From NCBI GenBank assembly GCA_017554145.1, contig JAFZIZ010000013.1, positions 1-64,000 on the forward strand: 64,000 nt of DNA, read 5' to 3'. Shown piece after piece: positions 32,749-41,279 of this stretch. The DNA is from Prevotella sp. Its GTDB lineage: Bacteria > Bacteroidota > Bacteroidia > Bacteroidales > Bacteroidaceae. The translations under genes and the position numbers were made by a program. The notes under the pieces are model-generated. The model worked only from the letters and a program-made list of their open reading frames with translations. It was not told where the DNA came from and did not search any database. Position 1 is the first letter of the stretch. Every line of letters starts with the position of its first letter.

Positions 32749-32756
32749 CAAAGGTA
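32749..32756 (-). promoter_or_regulatory. TAnnTTTG promoter of yhhQ-queF
   Basis: Minus-strand TACCTTTG, about 5 nt upstream of the possible pseudoknot. Confidence 0.65.
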
Positions 32757-32799
32757 TATAAAAAAAGTGAATTACCATATTTCTATGATGATTATTTTG

Positions 32800-32807
32800 T
32801 ATCTTTG
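32800..32807 (+). promoter_or_regulatory. TAnnTTTG promoter of the TlpA-type gene
   Basis: TATCTTTG followed by CACAC, 24 bp before the ATG. Confidence 0.65.
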
Positions 32808-32831
32808 CACACAAAAATAAAATAACGAGAT

Positions 32832-33671
32832 ATGAAAAGACTGATTTCATTGGCACTAATGACTATTACCATTTCTGTTCAAGCACAAAACCACGTGGAT
32901 CCCTATAGACCATTGATGGATGCACTGGATGCACAGGGCGACAACATTTTAAAAGAATATCGTGCCATCCAACTGAAAGATCCGAAAGGGAATAATCCTG
33001 AGAATAAAGCAAAGGCAAAAATCCTATCAGACCGTCTGGATTCGCTGAGCGAAGAACAAATTAAGCTCATCATGGAGATTGTACGCGATAACCACGACAA
33101 TCAGTTGCCCGTCCAGTATATCAAAGACGCGATGTATGACCTGAGTTATGAAGAACTGAAAATTGCCCTCAATCCCAAGGCAGCATATTACCGGGCTCCT
33201 GAACTCAGCAAGGCCAAAGCATTGCTTGCTGGTTATGAGAAGCGTAAACCAGGACAGCTGTTCCATGATATGGAGATGAAAGACACCAACGACCAGCTGG
33301 TAAAACTAAGCCAATGGGTAGGTAACGGCAACTACGTACTTATTGACTTCTGGGCATCATGGTGTGGTCCCTGTAGACGAGAAATGCCATATATCATTTC
33401 GGACTACAATAAATATCATAGCAAGGGGTTTGAGGTGATTGGTATCTCATTAGACCAACAGAAAAGTGCTTGGACAGCTGCTATTCAGCAAATGGACTTG
33501 AAATGGCCGCAGATTAGCGACCTAAAGAAATGGAGAAGTATTGCAGTAGAGGCTTACGGCGTGATGAGTATCCCTGCCAACGTCCTGATAGACCCACAAG
33601 GCAAGATTATAGCCATGGATATGCGTCGCGAAAATCTTAGCAAGAAACTCAAAGAAATCTACGGAGAATAA
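32832..33671 (+). CDS. TlpA/ResA-type thioredoxin-like protein
   Basis: Exported thiol-disulfide protein (279 aa). A signal peptide (ending near VQAQN) is followed by a helical, charged N-terminal part without clear family, then a thioredoxin fold from about 135 on. The active site is WCGPC (residues about 177-181) in DFWASWCGPCRREMP, with a cis-Pro loop near SIPANVLIDPQG. TlpA/ResA proteins keep periplasmic cysteines reduced, often in cytochrome c maturation, and the convergent gene is a ccsA-type heme exporter. Confidence 0.85.
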   Translation: MKRLISLALMTITISVQAQNHVDPYRPLMDALDAQGDNILKEYRAIQLKDPKGNNPENKAKAKILSDRLDSLSEEQIKLIMEIVRDNHDNQLPVQYIKDAMYDLSYEELKIALNPKAAYYRAPELSKAKALLAGYEKRKPGQLFHDMEMKDTNDQLVKLSQWVGNGNYVLIDFWASWCGPCRREMPYIISDYNKYHSKGFEVIGISLDQQKSAWTAAIQQMDLKWPQISDLKKWRSIAVEAYGVMSIPANVLIDPQGKIIAMDMRRENLSKKLKEIYGE

Positions 33672-33680
33672 AGGAAAGTC

Positions 33681-35102
33681 TTAATAGACATGTACACTGG
33701 CACCTTGTGCTGAAGGCAGGAAACGAATGCCCCACCAACACATCTGTAGAAGGACGAAGCAGACAAGAAGCATCCAGAGGGCAGGACGAAGACGCTGTGG
33801 ACGATAGATGCGCCAATGAATATAAACGAGATAGGAGAGCCACGTGATAGCCGCCCATGTCTCTTTCGGGTCCCACTCCCAATAATGTCCCCATGCTTCT
33901 TTTGCCCAAAAGGCTCCAAACAACATTCCTACTGTGATGAAGGCAATACCAATATAAACAAGGGTATCTTCTACGCCCAATTTCACATGTGTCAATAACC
34001 GATAGACTGCCATGATAGCAGCTACACCCATTAGGGTATAGGCAATCATATAGGCAATGATATGGGGTACGAACCAAGGACTCTGCAAAGCTGGGACGAG
34101 TTTCTTGGCATGAAGAATGGGCATAAAGTGATGGATACATACAAAGACCACTGTCAGTAAGACACAGAACAGAACAGTTTGCCGACGATGTTTGCAGATA
34201 TAGTCAACACATCCAGCCAAAGGCAATGAGAAAAGGAACAAACAGAGGGCTCCCACCAACATCAGGAAGAAACCAGTATAGACTACTGGCAGCCAAGGGT
34301 CATACACCAGTTGGAATATACTGATTTCACCAATAGTACCACCCGACGTTTGATAGTCGTATTGATAAATATGCCAACCATCCACCTCCACGGGTTTATT
34401 GACATCCACAGTTGTCTGAACAATCTGTCCTTTTTTCGGATGAATTTTGATCTCTGAGGCATAACGCTTGGGCATGCCATCATCATAGGTCTCCATAATG
34501 AACTTCTGAAGTTCAACGGAAAAAGGTAACTCTACAACACGCTGTTTTCCATCCAATGCACGCCATTCGTCTACACCTTCCATCGTCATCAACTTTAATG
34601 TTTGACGGTCGGCACTACCCAAGGTGGCTGTTGTTAGCGCGATAAACAATCCAAGATGAAACAACAATGAGGGAATGAGCGTACGAGAACGAAAAGAGGA
34701 GAAGAGGCGAGAGGACTGTTTGAATACAACCAATCCAAGACTGACAGCGACATAAAGATAAATCAATACGAAAGGCCAAAACGTCAACATGCTGTTCAGC
34801 CATAATCCATCGGTCGTCTGACGTGTCAGTCCCATAATGATGGTCAGTATAACAGCAAGTGCCATTGCAGGGACGGCAACCCCATAGGAACCTAAGAACT
34901 GGAAGGTGTCAACGCTCCTACGTAAACAAAACATCGTCAACAGTAACAACAGGAAAATGCCCAAGACTATCCCATTGACAGGGAAATGGAATACACTCCA
35001 GTCAACGACTCCTATATTCACTTGGAGTATCAGACCTATCACAATCAGCACCCCACCTATGGCAAAGCCATCCTTCATGCCCCACGGTTTATTCTGCATC
35101 AT
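33681..35102 (-). CDS. Cytochrome c biogenesis protein, ResB-CcsA fusion type
   Basis: System II heme-handling membrane protein (473 aa). The N-terminal half (1-290) carries four helices around a periplasmic beta-domain, resembling a reduced ResB. The C-terminal half is CcsA-like, with conserved His-containing helices and the tryptophan-rich heme motif WGHYWEWDPKETWA. It would pass heme across the membrane and ligate it to apocytochrome c. Next to a TlpA-type thioredoxin, it forms a small cytochrome maturation module. Confidence 0.85.
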   Translation of the reverse strand: MMQNKPWGMKDGFAIGGVLIVIGLILQVNIGVVDWSVFHFPVNGIVLGIFLLLLLTMFCLRRSVDTFQFLGSYGVAVPAMALAVILTIIMGLTRQTTDGLWLNSMLTFWPFVLIYLYVAVSLGLVVFKQSSRLFSSFRSRTLIPSLLFHLGLFIALTTATLGSADRQTLKLMTMEGVDEWRALDGKQRVVELPFSVELQKFIMETYDDGMPKRYASEIKIHPKKGQIVQTTVDVNKPVEVDGWHIYQYDYQTSGGTIGEISIFQLVYDPWLPVVYTGFFLMLVGALCLFLFSLPLAGCVDYICKHRRQTVLFCVLLTVVFVCIHHFMPILHAKKLVPALQSPWFVPHIIAYMIAYTLMGVAAIMAVYRLLTHVKLGVEDTLVYIGIAFITVGMLFGAFWAKEAWGHYWEWDPKETWAAITWLSYLVYIHWRIYRPQRLRPALWMLLVCFVLLQMCWWGIRFLPSAQGASVHVY

Positions 35103-35121
35103 TATGATTATGGGATAAAAA

Positions 35122-36051
35122 CTATACGTTGTTGAGCAACCACACGAGATAGACCAAGAAACCGCCTACCAAGAGAGCACCCTCCCATCGCTCTACTATA
35201 TAACGGGTACGCGAGAAAAGCCATACTAGTGATACAGAACCCAGCATCATCATCAAATCGACCATCGTGATGCCTCGTATCTCCATCGGACAGATTGTTG
35301 CCGTGAGTCCCAGTATCAACAGGATGTTAAAGACGTTCGAACCGATGACATTACCAATAGCGATGGCTGACTGTCCCTTACGGGCAGCTACCACACTCGT
35401 GGCAAGCTCAGGTAACGAGGTCCCTCCTGCCACAATCGTCAAGCCCACAACACCCTCGCTGAGTCCTAACACATAGGCTACTCTGGAAGCGGCATCCACA
35501 AAAAGATTACTGCCCACTACCAACAGGACGAGACCTATTATAACATAAAAAGCACTAAGCCAAGCATTCGTCGTCTTAATGGTTTCCGCCTCTTCCACTT
35601 TATTCTTTTTCGCCTGCGCAAGTGTATAATACATAAACGCAGCAAAGCCCAGTAACAGGATGATACCATCGAAACGTCCCAAGAAAGCATCGATACCCAG
35701 TATGATTAACAAGACAGAAGCTCCTACGGAGAAGGGAATATCCTTCTGTACCGTATTGCGACTGATAGTCATTGGAGCCACCATTGCTGCACAACCAACT
35801 ATCAGCATACAGTTCATCGTATTGGAGCCAATCACATTACCCATCGCCATATCGGGTGTACCCTTTAGGGCAGACACCAGACTCACAAAGAGTTCTGGGG
35901 CTGATGTTCCTGCAGCGACAATCGTCAAACCGATGATAATTTCAGGCACATTCATGCGACGCGCCAATGATGCAGCACCCTCCGTCAGACGGTCGGCACC
36001 ACCCAGCACCATCGCGACTCCACATACAATCAACAAAATATCAAATATCAT
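35122..36051 (-). CDS. Calcium/sodium antiporter (CaCA family)
   Basis: YrbG-type exchanger (309 aa) with about ten helices in two homologous halves. Each half carries an alpha repeat: GTSAPELFVS ... GNVIGSN and GTSLPELATS ... GNVIGSN. The ion-binding Glu residues lie within these repeats and are intact. It exports Ca2+ in exchange for Na+ or H+. The start of this gene overlaps the stop of the S4-domain gene by about 10 bp. Confidence 0.92.
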   Translation of the reverse strand: MIFDILLIVCGVAMVLGGADRLTEGAASLARRMNVPEIIIGLTIVAAGTSAPELFVSLVSALKGTPDMAMGNVIGSNTMNCMLIVGCAAMVAPMTISRNTVQKDIPFSVGASVLLIILGIDAFLGRFDGIILLLGFAAFMYYTLAQAKKNKVEEAETIKTTNAWLSAFYVIIGLVLLVVGSNLFVDAASRVAYVLGLSEGVVGLTIVAGGTSLPELATSVVAARKGQSAIAIGNVIGSNVFNILLILGLTATICPMEIRGITMVDLMMMLGSVSLVWLFSRTRYIVERWEGALLVGGFLVYLVWLLNNV

Positions 36052-36466
36052 CTTCTTCTAAGTCAAAGTCGAAATCATCAAAGCCTTCCAATGAAGGACC
36101 TACAAACTCATCCAAGGCACGACGTTCCTTCTTTGTAGGACGACCAGTGCCACGAGCACGATTGACGAAACCGCTGATACGGTTCATCTCCAATAGCTCA
36201 TATTGGTCGGCAGGCGTCACATTCTCGTAGATTTCAGGAATGAGCTTCGCCCCTACCCTCTGCTCGATAGTCTTCAGTATTTTAAAGGAATAGGTGACAG
36301 GCGGTTTACGAACACTGATGATCTCGCCCTCCTTCACCATACGGGAAGGTTTGACATTCATGCCATTCATCGTTACACGACCATTCTTGATGGCATCTAC
36401 AGCAATGCTCCGCGTCTTAAATATACGTGCTGCCCACAACCATTTATCTACACGAGCTTCATTCAT
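36041..36466 (-). CDS. hslR: S4-domain RNA-binding protein, Hsp15-like
   Basis: Small RNA-binding protein (141 aa) with an N-terminal S4 domain ([18 protein letters not shown] ... GRVTMNG) and a charged C-terminal tail rich in Asp/Glu. Hsp15 rescues stalled 50S-nascent-chain complexes. It starts in ATGA overlap with pth, another protein acting on peptidyl-tRNA, which fits a shared ribosome-rescue setting. Confidence 0.85.
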   Translation of the reverse strand: MNEARVDKWLWAARIFKTRSIAVDAIKNGRVTMNGMNVKPSRMVKEGEIISVRKPPVTYSFKILKTIEQRVGAKLIPEIYENVTPADQYELLEMNRISGFVNRARGTGRPTKKERRALDEFVGPSLEGFDDFDFDLEEDDI

Positions 36467-37038
36467 TTTCCCTTACCAAGCTTATTATACTGATTCATGG
36501 TGAAATCAATGCCCGCTAAGACGAAACTTTTGATGATATCCACCCCTAAATCAACGGCTGGCTGTAACTTCTCTAACTCCTCAGGGGTAAAACGTCCAAG
36601 CACATGGTCAATCTGGCTACCGACAGGATAGTCGTTACCAATACCCATACGCAAGCGGGCATAGTTCTGTCCGATGAGTTGTTGGATATGTCCTAAGCCA
36701 TTATGGCCGCCATTCGAACCATTGGCCTTCAAACGAAATTGTCCCAAAGGCAGGGCCACATCATCGCTAATCACCAACAGGCGACTCTGTTCGATGTTCT
36801 CCTTGTTGAGCCAATAGCGCACAGCATTGCCACTGAGATTCATAAACGTAGAGGGTTTAAGAAGAAACACTTTACGGCCCTTGAGACTCGTCTCGGCCAC
36901 AAAACCATAGCGCTTATCCTCAAAAGAAATATTGGACGCCTTCGCGAAAGCGTCCAATACTATAAATCCAGTATTGTGGCGGGTCATGTCGTACTCGTTG
37001 CCGACGTTGCCCAAACCTACAATCAGATATTTGTCCAT
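36463..37038 (-). CDS. pth: Peptidyl-tRNA hydrolase
   Basis: Pth (191 aa) cleaves peptidyl-tRNA that has dropped off ribosomes. Conserved motifs: [18 protein letters not shown] with the catalytic His, [10 protein letters not shown] and [10 protein letters not shown], then [10 protein letters not shown]. Length is normal. It lies 11 bp downstream of rplY, a common arrangement, and overlaps hslR by four bases. Confidence 0.95.
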   Translation of the reverse strand: MDKYLIVGLGNVGNEYDMTRHNTGFIVLDAFAKASNISFEDKRYGFVAETSLKGRKVFLLKPSTFMNLSGNAVRYWLNKENIEQSRLLVISDDVALPLGQFRLKANGSNGGHNGLGHIQQLIGQNYARLRMGIGNDYPVGSQIDHVLGRFTPEELEKLQPAVDLGVDIIKSFVLAGIDFTMNQYNKLGKGK

Positions 37039-37049
37039 TGACCAACAGA

Positions 37050-37658
37050 TTACTCAGCGGCAGCTGCTTCCTCAGAAGATGCAGCCGAACGAGAGGCACG
37101 TGTAGTCTTAACAGAGCATACGATAACCTCTTTCGGAGTAGCAATCTCAAGACCCTCGAAGCTCAGAGAACCTACCTTGATGCTCTTGCCGAGCTCCAAA
37201 GAAGTAACGTCAATCTCCAGTACCTCAGGAATATTCTTGTAAGGAGCAGTAACATTGATCTTACGAATCTGCAACTGAAGCTTACCACCATCACGTACAC
37301 CCTGAGCGTGACCAACAATCTTCACAGGAATACCAACAGTGATGGCCTTGGTCTCATTAACCTCATAGAAGTCAGCGTGCAACAGGGCATCCGTTGTGGG
37401 ATGGAACTGAAGCTCCTTGATGATAGCCTTGTGCTCCTTGCCGTCAACATTGATATTAACAACATATACATGAGGAGAATAAATTACCTTACGCATCTCA
37501 GACGCAGGAACACCGAAAGAGAATGCCTCGGGCAGACCCTTTTCATCTTTCTTCTCACCATACAAATTACAGGGTACCAAACCCTCCTTGCGAAGCAGTT
37601 TAGAGGCTTTCTTGCCAGTCTCGGTACGCTTCTGACCGTTTACACTAATTTCTCTCAT
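37050..37658 (-). CDS. rplY: 50S ribosomal protein L25/general stress protein Ctc
   Basis: L25 of the long Ctc/TL5 type (202 aa): an N-terminal 5S-rRNA-binding domain ([19 protein letters not shown]) and a C-terminal beta domain, followed by an Ala/Glu/Ser-rich tail ([12 protein letters not shown]). It binds 5S rRNA in the large subunit. The promoter TACCTTTG (37732-37739) has a heptamer array 6 bp outside it. Confidence 0.93.
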   Translation of the reverse strand: MREISVNGQKRTETGKKASKLLRKEGLVPCNLYGEKKDEKGLPEAFSFGVPASEMRKVIYSPHVYVVNINVDGKEHKAIIKELQFHPTTDALLHADFYEVNETKAITVGIPVKIVGHAQGVRDGGKLQLQIRKINVTAPYKNIPEVLEIDVTSLELGKSIKVGSLSFEGLEIATPKEVIVCSVKTTRASRSAASSEEAAAAE

Positions 37659-37731
37659 AATTAAAATGTGTTACTCTAAATTAAGTTAATCTTTTGCTTA
37701 ATTCACCATCACACGATGCGAAAAGCGGGTG

Positions 37732-37739
37732 CAAAGGTA
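37732..37739 (-). promoter_or_regulatory. TAnnTTTG promoter of rplY-pth-hslR
   Basis: Minus-strand TACCTTTG followed by CACCC; about 70 nt upstream of the rplY ATG. Confidence 0.7.
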
Positions 37740-37745
37740 CGAAAT

Positions 37746-37773
37746 ATAATTGATAATTGATAATTGACAATTG
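37746..37773. repeat. Heptamer array, ATAATTG type, 4 units, next to the rplY promoter
   Basis: Three ATAATTG and one ACAATTG. Confidence 0.92.
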
Positions 37774-37823
37774 ATTTTTTTCAAAAATAGTGTGTTTTTC
37801 TTGGTTTTTTGCCCACTAATTTG

Positions 37824-37831
37824 TACTTTTG
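37824..37831 (+). promoter_or_regulatory. TAnnTTTG promoter of nusB
   Basis: TACTTTTG followed by CACGT, 42 bp before the nusB ATG. Confidence 0.6.
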
Positions 37832-37873
37832 CACGTGATAAGAGTATCAAACAGCTATAGCTATTTAGAAAAT

Positions 37874-38812
37874 ATGATTAATAGAGAACTCATTAGAATC
37901 AAGGTTGTTCAGTTAACCTATGCGTACTATCAAAACGGCAACAAGAACATTGAGACGGCTGAAAAAGAACTCCTTTTTAGCCTTTCAAAAGCGTATGACC
38001 TTTACAATTACCTGTTAGCACTCATCGTGGGAATCACCCATGAGTCACGCCGCCATTTGGAAGTGGCACAATCGAGAGCCAAACGTGAAGGTACGGAGAT
38101 GCCCTCACAGAAATTCGCATACAACCGTTTTGCCCTCCAACTCGAAGAGAACAAGATGCTCAACGAGTTTCTGGAGACCAAGAAGATGAATTGGGACGAT
38201 GAGCCTGAATTCCTAAAGAAAATCTTCACACAGATTACAGAGAGTCAGATATACGAAGAATATATGAATGCTCCCGAAGATGACTATGCCGCAGACCGTG
38301 AGTTGTGGCGCAAATTATATCGTACACTGATTCAGGACAATGCCGACCTGGAGTCGTTGTTGGAAGAACAGAGTCTATATTGGAACGACGATAAGGAGGT
38401 GGTGGACACCTTCGTGCTGAAAACTATCAAACGATTTGAGGAAAAGAACCAGTCGAAGCAGGAACTATTGCCCGAATACGATAATGAAGAAGACAAGGAT
38501 TATGCCCGCAAGCTATTCCGCGCCTCTATCATGAACGCCGACGAATATCAACATTATATGAGTGAGGCATCACGCAACTGGGACTTCTCTCGTCTGGCTT
38601 ATATGGATATTGTCATCATGCAGATTGCTATTGCAGAGATGATGACCTTCCCCAGCATCCCTGTCAATGTGACTATCAACGAATATGTAGAGATAGCTAA
38701 ACTTTACTCCACCCCACGCAGTGGTGGCTATATTAACGGTATGCTCGATGCGATTGCCCGACATATGATTCAGACAGGCAGGCTGCTAAAGCACATGGAG
38801 GAGAGGAAGTAA
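37874..38812 (+). CDS. nusB: Transcription antitermination factor NusB
   Basis: Long Bacteroidetes-type NusB (312 aa from the ATG at 37874). The NusB fold lies in the C-terminal half, with FRASIMNADEYQHYM and the signature MQIAIAEMMTFPSIPVNVTIN followed by EYVEIAKLYSTPRSGGYINGMLD. The N-terminal 150 residues are an extension found in this phylum. It binds boxA RNA with S10 in rRNA antitermination. An ATG 45 bp upstream would begin in the promoter leader and is rejected. Downstream are yajC, ybbR, coaE and a DUF5606 gene in one direction. Confidence 0.9.
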   Translation: MINRELIRIKVVQLTYAYYQNGNKNIETAEKELLFSLSKAYDLYNYLLALIVGITHESRRHLEVAQSRAKREGTEMPSQKFAYNRFALQLEENKMLNEFLETKKMNWDDEPEFLKKIFTQITESQIYEEYMNAPEDDYAADRELWRKLYRTLIQDNADLESLLEEQSLYWNDDKEVVDTFVLKTIKRFEEKNQSKQELLPEYDNEEDKDYARKLFRASIMNADEYQHYMSEASRNWDFSRLAYMDIVIMQIAIAEMMTFPSIPVNVTINEYVEIAKLYSTPRSGGYINGMLDAIARHMIQTGRLLKHMEERK

Positions 38813-38841
38813 AGGTTAAAGGTTAAACATTAAAAATTAAA
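38807..38841. repeat. Heptamer array, GGTTAAA type, 5 units, nusB/yajC junction
   Basis: Contains the nusB stop codon (38810-38812) and ends 8 bp before the yajC ATG. Confidence 0.88.
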
Positions 38842-38849
38842 TAGTATTT

Positions 38850-39173
38850 ATGACACAAATGATTCTCGCTGCACAAGCCGCACAGGGCGGTAGCAGCATG
38901 ACCAGTTTTATTATTATGATGGTGGCTATCTTCGCCATCATGTACTTCTTTATGATTAAACCACAGCAGAAGCGTCAGAAGGAGATTCAGAATTTCCAGA
39001 ACTCTCTGCAGGAAGGTACTCCCGTTGTCACAGGTGGTGGTATCTATGGTACTGTAAAGAAGATTGACCTCGCTACAGGCGTTATCGAAGTAAAGATTGC
39101 CGATGGTGTAGTCATTAAGGTAGATAAGGGTTCTGTCTTCAAAGAGCCTGCCAGCGCGCCAGTGCAGAAGTAA
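38850..39173 (+). CDS. yajC: Preprotein translocase subunit YajC
   Basis: Small membrane protein (107 aa) with a single helix (about 18-36, SFIIMMVAIFAIMYFFMIKP) and the conserved cytoplasmic part PQQKRQKEIQNFQNSL and VVTGGGIYGTV. It associates with SecDF in the Sec translocon. SecD/SecF are not in the window. Confidence 0.93.
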   Translation: MTQMILAAQAAQGGSSMTSFIIMMVAIFAIMYFFMIKPQQKRQKEIQNFQNSLQEGTPVVTGGGIYGTVKKIDLATGVIEVKIADGVVIKVDKGSVFKEPASAPVQK

Positions 39174-39204
39174 TTAAGAAGTAAGATGTAAGAGGTCAGA
39201 AAGG
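39170..39204. repeat. Heptamer array, AGAAGTA/AGATGTA type, 5 units, yajC/ybbR junction
   Basis: It contains the yajC stop and reaches the GTG start of the YbbR gene. Confidence 0.75.
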
Positions 39205-40184
39205 TGGAGAGACAAAGCATTTCACGATATATCAGGCACTTCTTGTTCAATAACATGAGCAGGCAGATTCTGATATTCTTGTTTTTTCTCATCCTTTCAG
39301 GAATTTTCTGGCTGATACTAACCCTGAACCAATCTTACGAATACGAGATTAAGATTCCTTATTCCATTAAGGGCGTTCCCAAGAATGTGGTTCTAACTTC
39401 CAATGAGGTCGATACGCTGAAGGTAACTGTTCGCGACAAGGGCTGGATAATCCTTAGGTATCTCTATCACGAACGTCGTTCTGTGTGGTTCAACTACAAA
39501 AACTATGACAGAGGCAACGGCGGCGGTATCGTTTCAGCAGCAGAAGTCAAGCGCATCGTCACCCAACAGCTTGAGACATCTTCAATTATCAATACTGTTA
39601 AACCCGATAAGATAGAGTTCTTCTATAACAATGGAGAACGAAAGCGCGTGCCTGTGAGATGGGCTGGACGGGTTATACCCGAACAGTTATATTTCATCTC
39701 CCACGTCCAGTATATGCCCGATAGTGTAGATGTTTATACCTCCAAGGAAAAACTTGACAGTATCCGTGTGGTATATACCGAACCTCTCAACTATGCAGGA
39801 TTCCGCGACACGTTGGTTATCGACTGCAAACTGGCTCACATGAAGGATGTGAAGGTCGTTCCAGAACATATCCGCATTGGCTTCTTTACTGACGTACTCA
39901 CAGAAGAGAGTATTGACGGTGTACCTGTAAAGGCGATTAACATGCCGGCAGGAAAAGTATTACGAACCTTCCCTCCTAAGGTAAAAATCCATTTTGTTAC
40001 GGGTGTTAGCCAGTTTAGGACCTTGCGTCCAGAAGACTTCACTGTGATTGCCGACTATCGGGAGATCATGCAGAAGCCTTCGGAAAAATGCAATCTCTAT
40101 CTGCGAAGCGTTCCCCATGGTATCAGTCGTGCGACACTGGACATCAAACAGGTAGACTATCTGATAGAAGAAGAGGAGGAATGA
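39204..40184 (+). CDS. YbbR-domain membrane protein
   Basis: 326-aa protein with one N-terminal helix (about 20-44, ILIFLFFLILSGIFWLILTLN) followed by YbbR-like beta domains facing the periplasm. YbbR proteins in other bacteria bind and regulate the diadenylate cyclase CdaA; no cyclase gene is nearby, so that role is uncertain. The start is a GTG at the end of a heptamer array; a later ATG (39255) would leave too little before the membrane helix. It overlaps coaE by ATGA. Confidence 0.8.
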   Translation: MERQSISRYIRHFLFNNMSRQILIFLFFLILSGIFWLILTLNQSYEYEIKIPYSIKGVPKNVVLTSNEVDTLKVTVRDKGWIILRYLYHERRSVWFNYKNYDRGNGGGIVSAAEVKRIVTQQLETSSIINTVKPDKIEFFYNNGERKRVPVRWAGRVIPEQLYFISHVQYMPDSVDVYTSKEKLDSIRVVYTEPLNYAGFRDTLVIDCKLAHMKDVKVVPEHIRIGFFTDVLTEESIDGVPVKAINMPAGKVLRTFPPKVKIHFVTGVSQFRTLRPEDFTVIADYREIMQKPSEKCNLYLRSVPHGISRATLDIKQVDYLIEEEEE

Positions 40185-40753
40185 AGATAGGTATCACAGG
40201 AGGTATCGGGTCAGGTAAGAGCTATGTCTGCAAACGACTGGCAAAACAGGGTATTAGCGTATACGACTGCGATGCTGCAGCCAAACGGCTCATCCGCACC
40301 TCTCCTATTATCTATAAGGAACTTACAGCACTGATTGGTCCTGATACCTATATTGATGGAAAACTCAACAAGGCTGCAGTCGCCCAGTATCTACTCCAAA
40401 GCGAGGAGAATGCCAATGCCATTGACGCGATTGTCCATCCTGCCGTATTCAAAGACTTCGAGGAGAGTGGTATGGAGTGGATGGAGAGTGCCATCATCTA
40501 TGAATCGGGCATCTACCGCCTGGTTGACAAGATTATCGTGGTGACAGCCCCTGACGAGGTACGTATCCAACGTGTGATAAAACGCGACCATATCTCCCGT
40601 GAGAAAGTGCTCCAATGGATGTCACGCCAGTGGTCACAGGAAGAAGTCAGAAAACGTGCTGACTATGAAATCGTTAATGACGGCAAAGCTGACATAGATG
40701 AACAAATCGAAAAGATATTATTATCAATATCCCATAATCACGAAATAACGTAA
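40181..40753 (+). CDS. coaE: Dephospho-CoA kinase
   Basis: CoaE (190 aa) performs the last step of coenzyme A synthesis. Walker A GGIGSGKSYVCK at the N-terminus, YDCDAAAKRL, and a lid region with Arg residues (RVIKRDHISREKVLQWMSRQ) are all intact. The start is the ATG at 40181 overlapping the YbbR stop; the more upstream ORF start is inside the YbbR gene. Confidence 0.93.
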   Translation: MKIGITGGIGSGKSYVCKRLAKQGISVYDCDAAAKRLIRTSPIIYKELTALIGPDTYIDGKLNKAAVAQYLLQSEENANAIDAIVHPAVFKDFEESGMEWMESAIIYESGIYRLVDKIIVVTAPDEVRIQRVIKRDHISREKVLQWMSRQWSQEEVRKRADYEIVNDGKADIDEQIEKILLSISHNHEIT

Positions 40754-40772
40754 TAAAGAAATAAAAAGAACA

Positions 40773-41216
40773 ATGAAACAGACTATTTTAGCTATCTCCG
40801 GCAAACCCGGACTTTACAAACTCGTTTCACGCGCCAAAAACAGCCTCATCGTAGAGGCACTGGATGGCACAGGGAAACGTACGCCAGCCTTTGGTAGCGA
40901 TCGTATCACATCGCTCGCCGATATCGCCATGTTTACGGAGACAGAGGATGTGCCTCTGATGAAGGTGCTCGCCTCTATGCGTGACTTAGAGAAAGGCAAG
41001 GTATCCAGCCTCGACTACAAGAAGGCTTCTGCTCAGGATTTACACGACTACTTCAGCAAGGTACTGCCCAACTGGGATCAGGATCGTGTGCAGAACAGTC
41101 ATATCAAGAAACTCATCCAGTGGTATAACATTCTCGTTCAAGCTAGTATTACCGACTTTGAAGAAGAGATGGCACCCACAGAAGGTGACAATATCGACGA
41201 TCGTAAGGAAGCATAA
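40773..41216 (+). CDS. DUF5606-type protein
   Basis: Small soluble protein (147 aa) conserved in Bacteroidetes, probably DUF5606. The N-terminal part resembles an SH3-like fold (ILAISGKPGLYKLVSRAKNSLIVEAL); the C-terminal part is helical and acidic. Position after coaE in the nusB-yajC-ybbR-coaE operon is typical in related genomes. Function unknown. Confidence 0.7.
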   Translation: MKQTILAISGKPGLYKLVSRAKNSLIVEALDGTGKRTPAFGSDRITSLADIAMFTETEDVPLMKVLASMRDLEKGKVSSLDYKKASAQDLHDYFSKVLPNWDQDRVQNSHIKKLIQWYNILVQASITDFEEEMAPTEGDNIDDRKEA

Positions 41217-41240
41217 ATATCCTTTCCAAATATCACAAAA

Positions 41241-41274
41241 AGAAAAGACGCTCAATACCGAGCGCCTTTTTTGT
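41241..41274. terminator. Bidirectional intrinsic terminator
   Basis: CGCTC (41249-41253) pairs with GAGCG (41260-41264), extended across one mismatch by AG/CT. T6 follows on the plus strand and A-rich sequence precedes it. It lies between the DUF5606 gene and the convergent barrel gene. Confidence 0.75.
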
Positions 41275-41279
41275 ATTGC

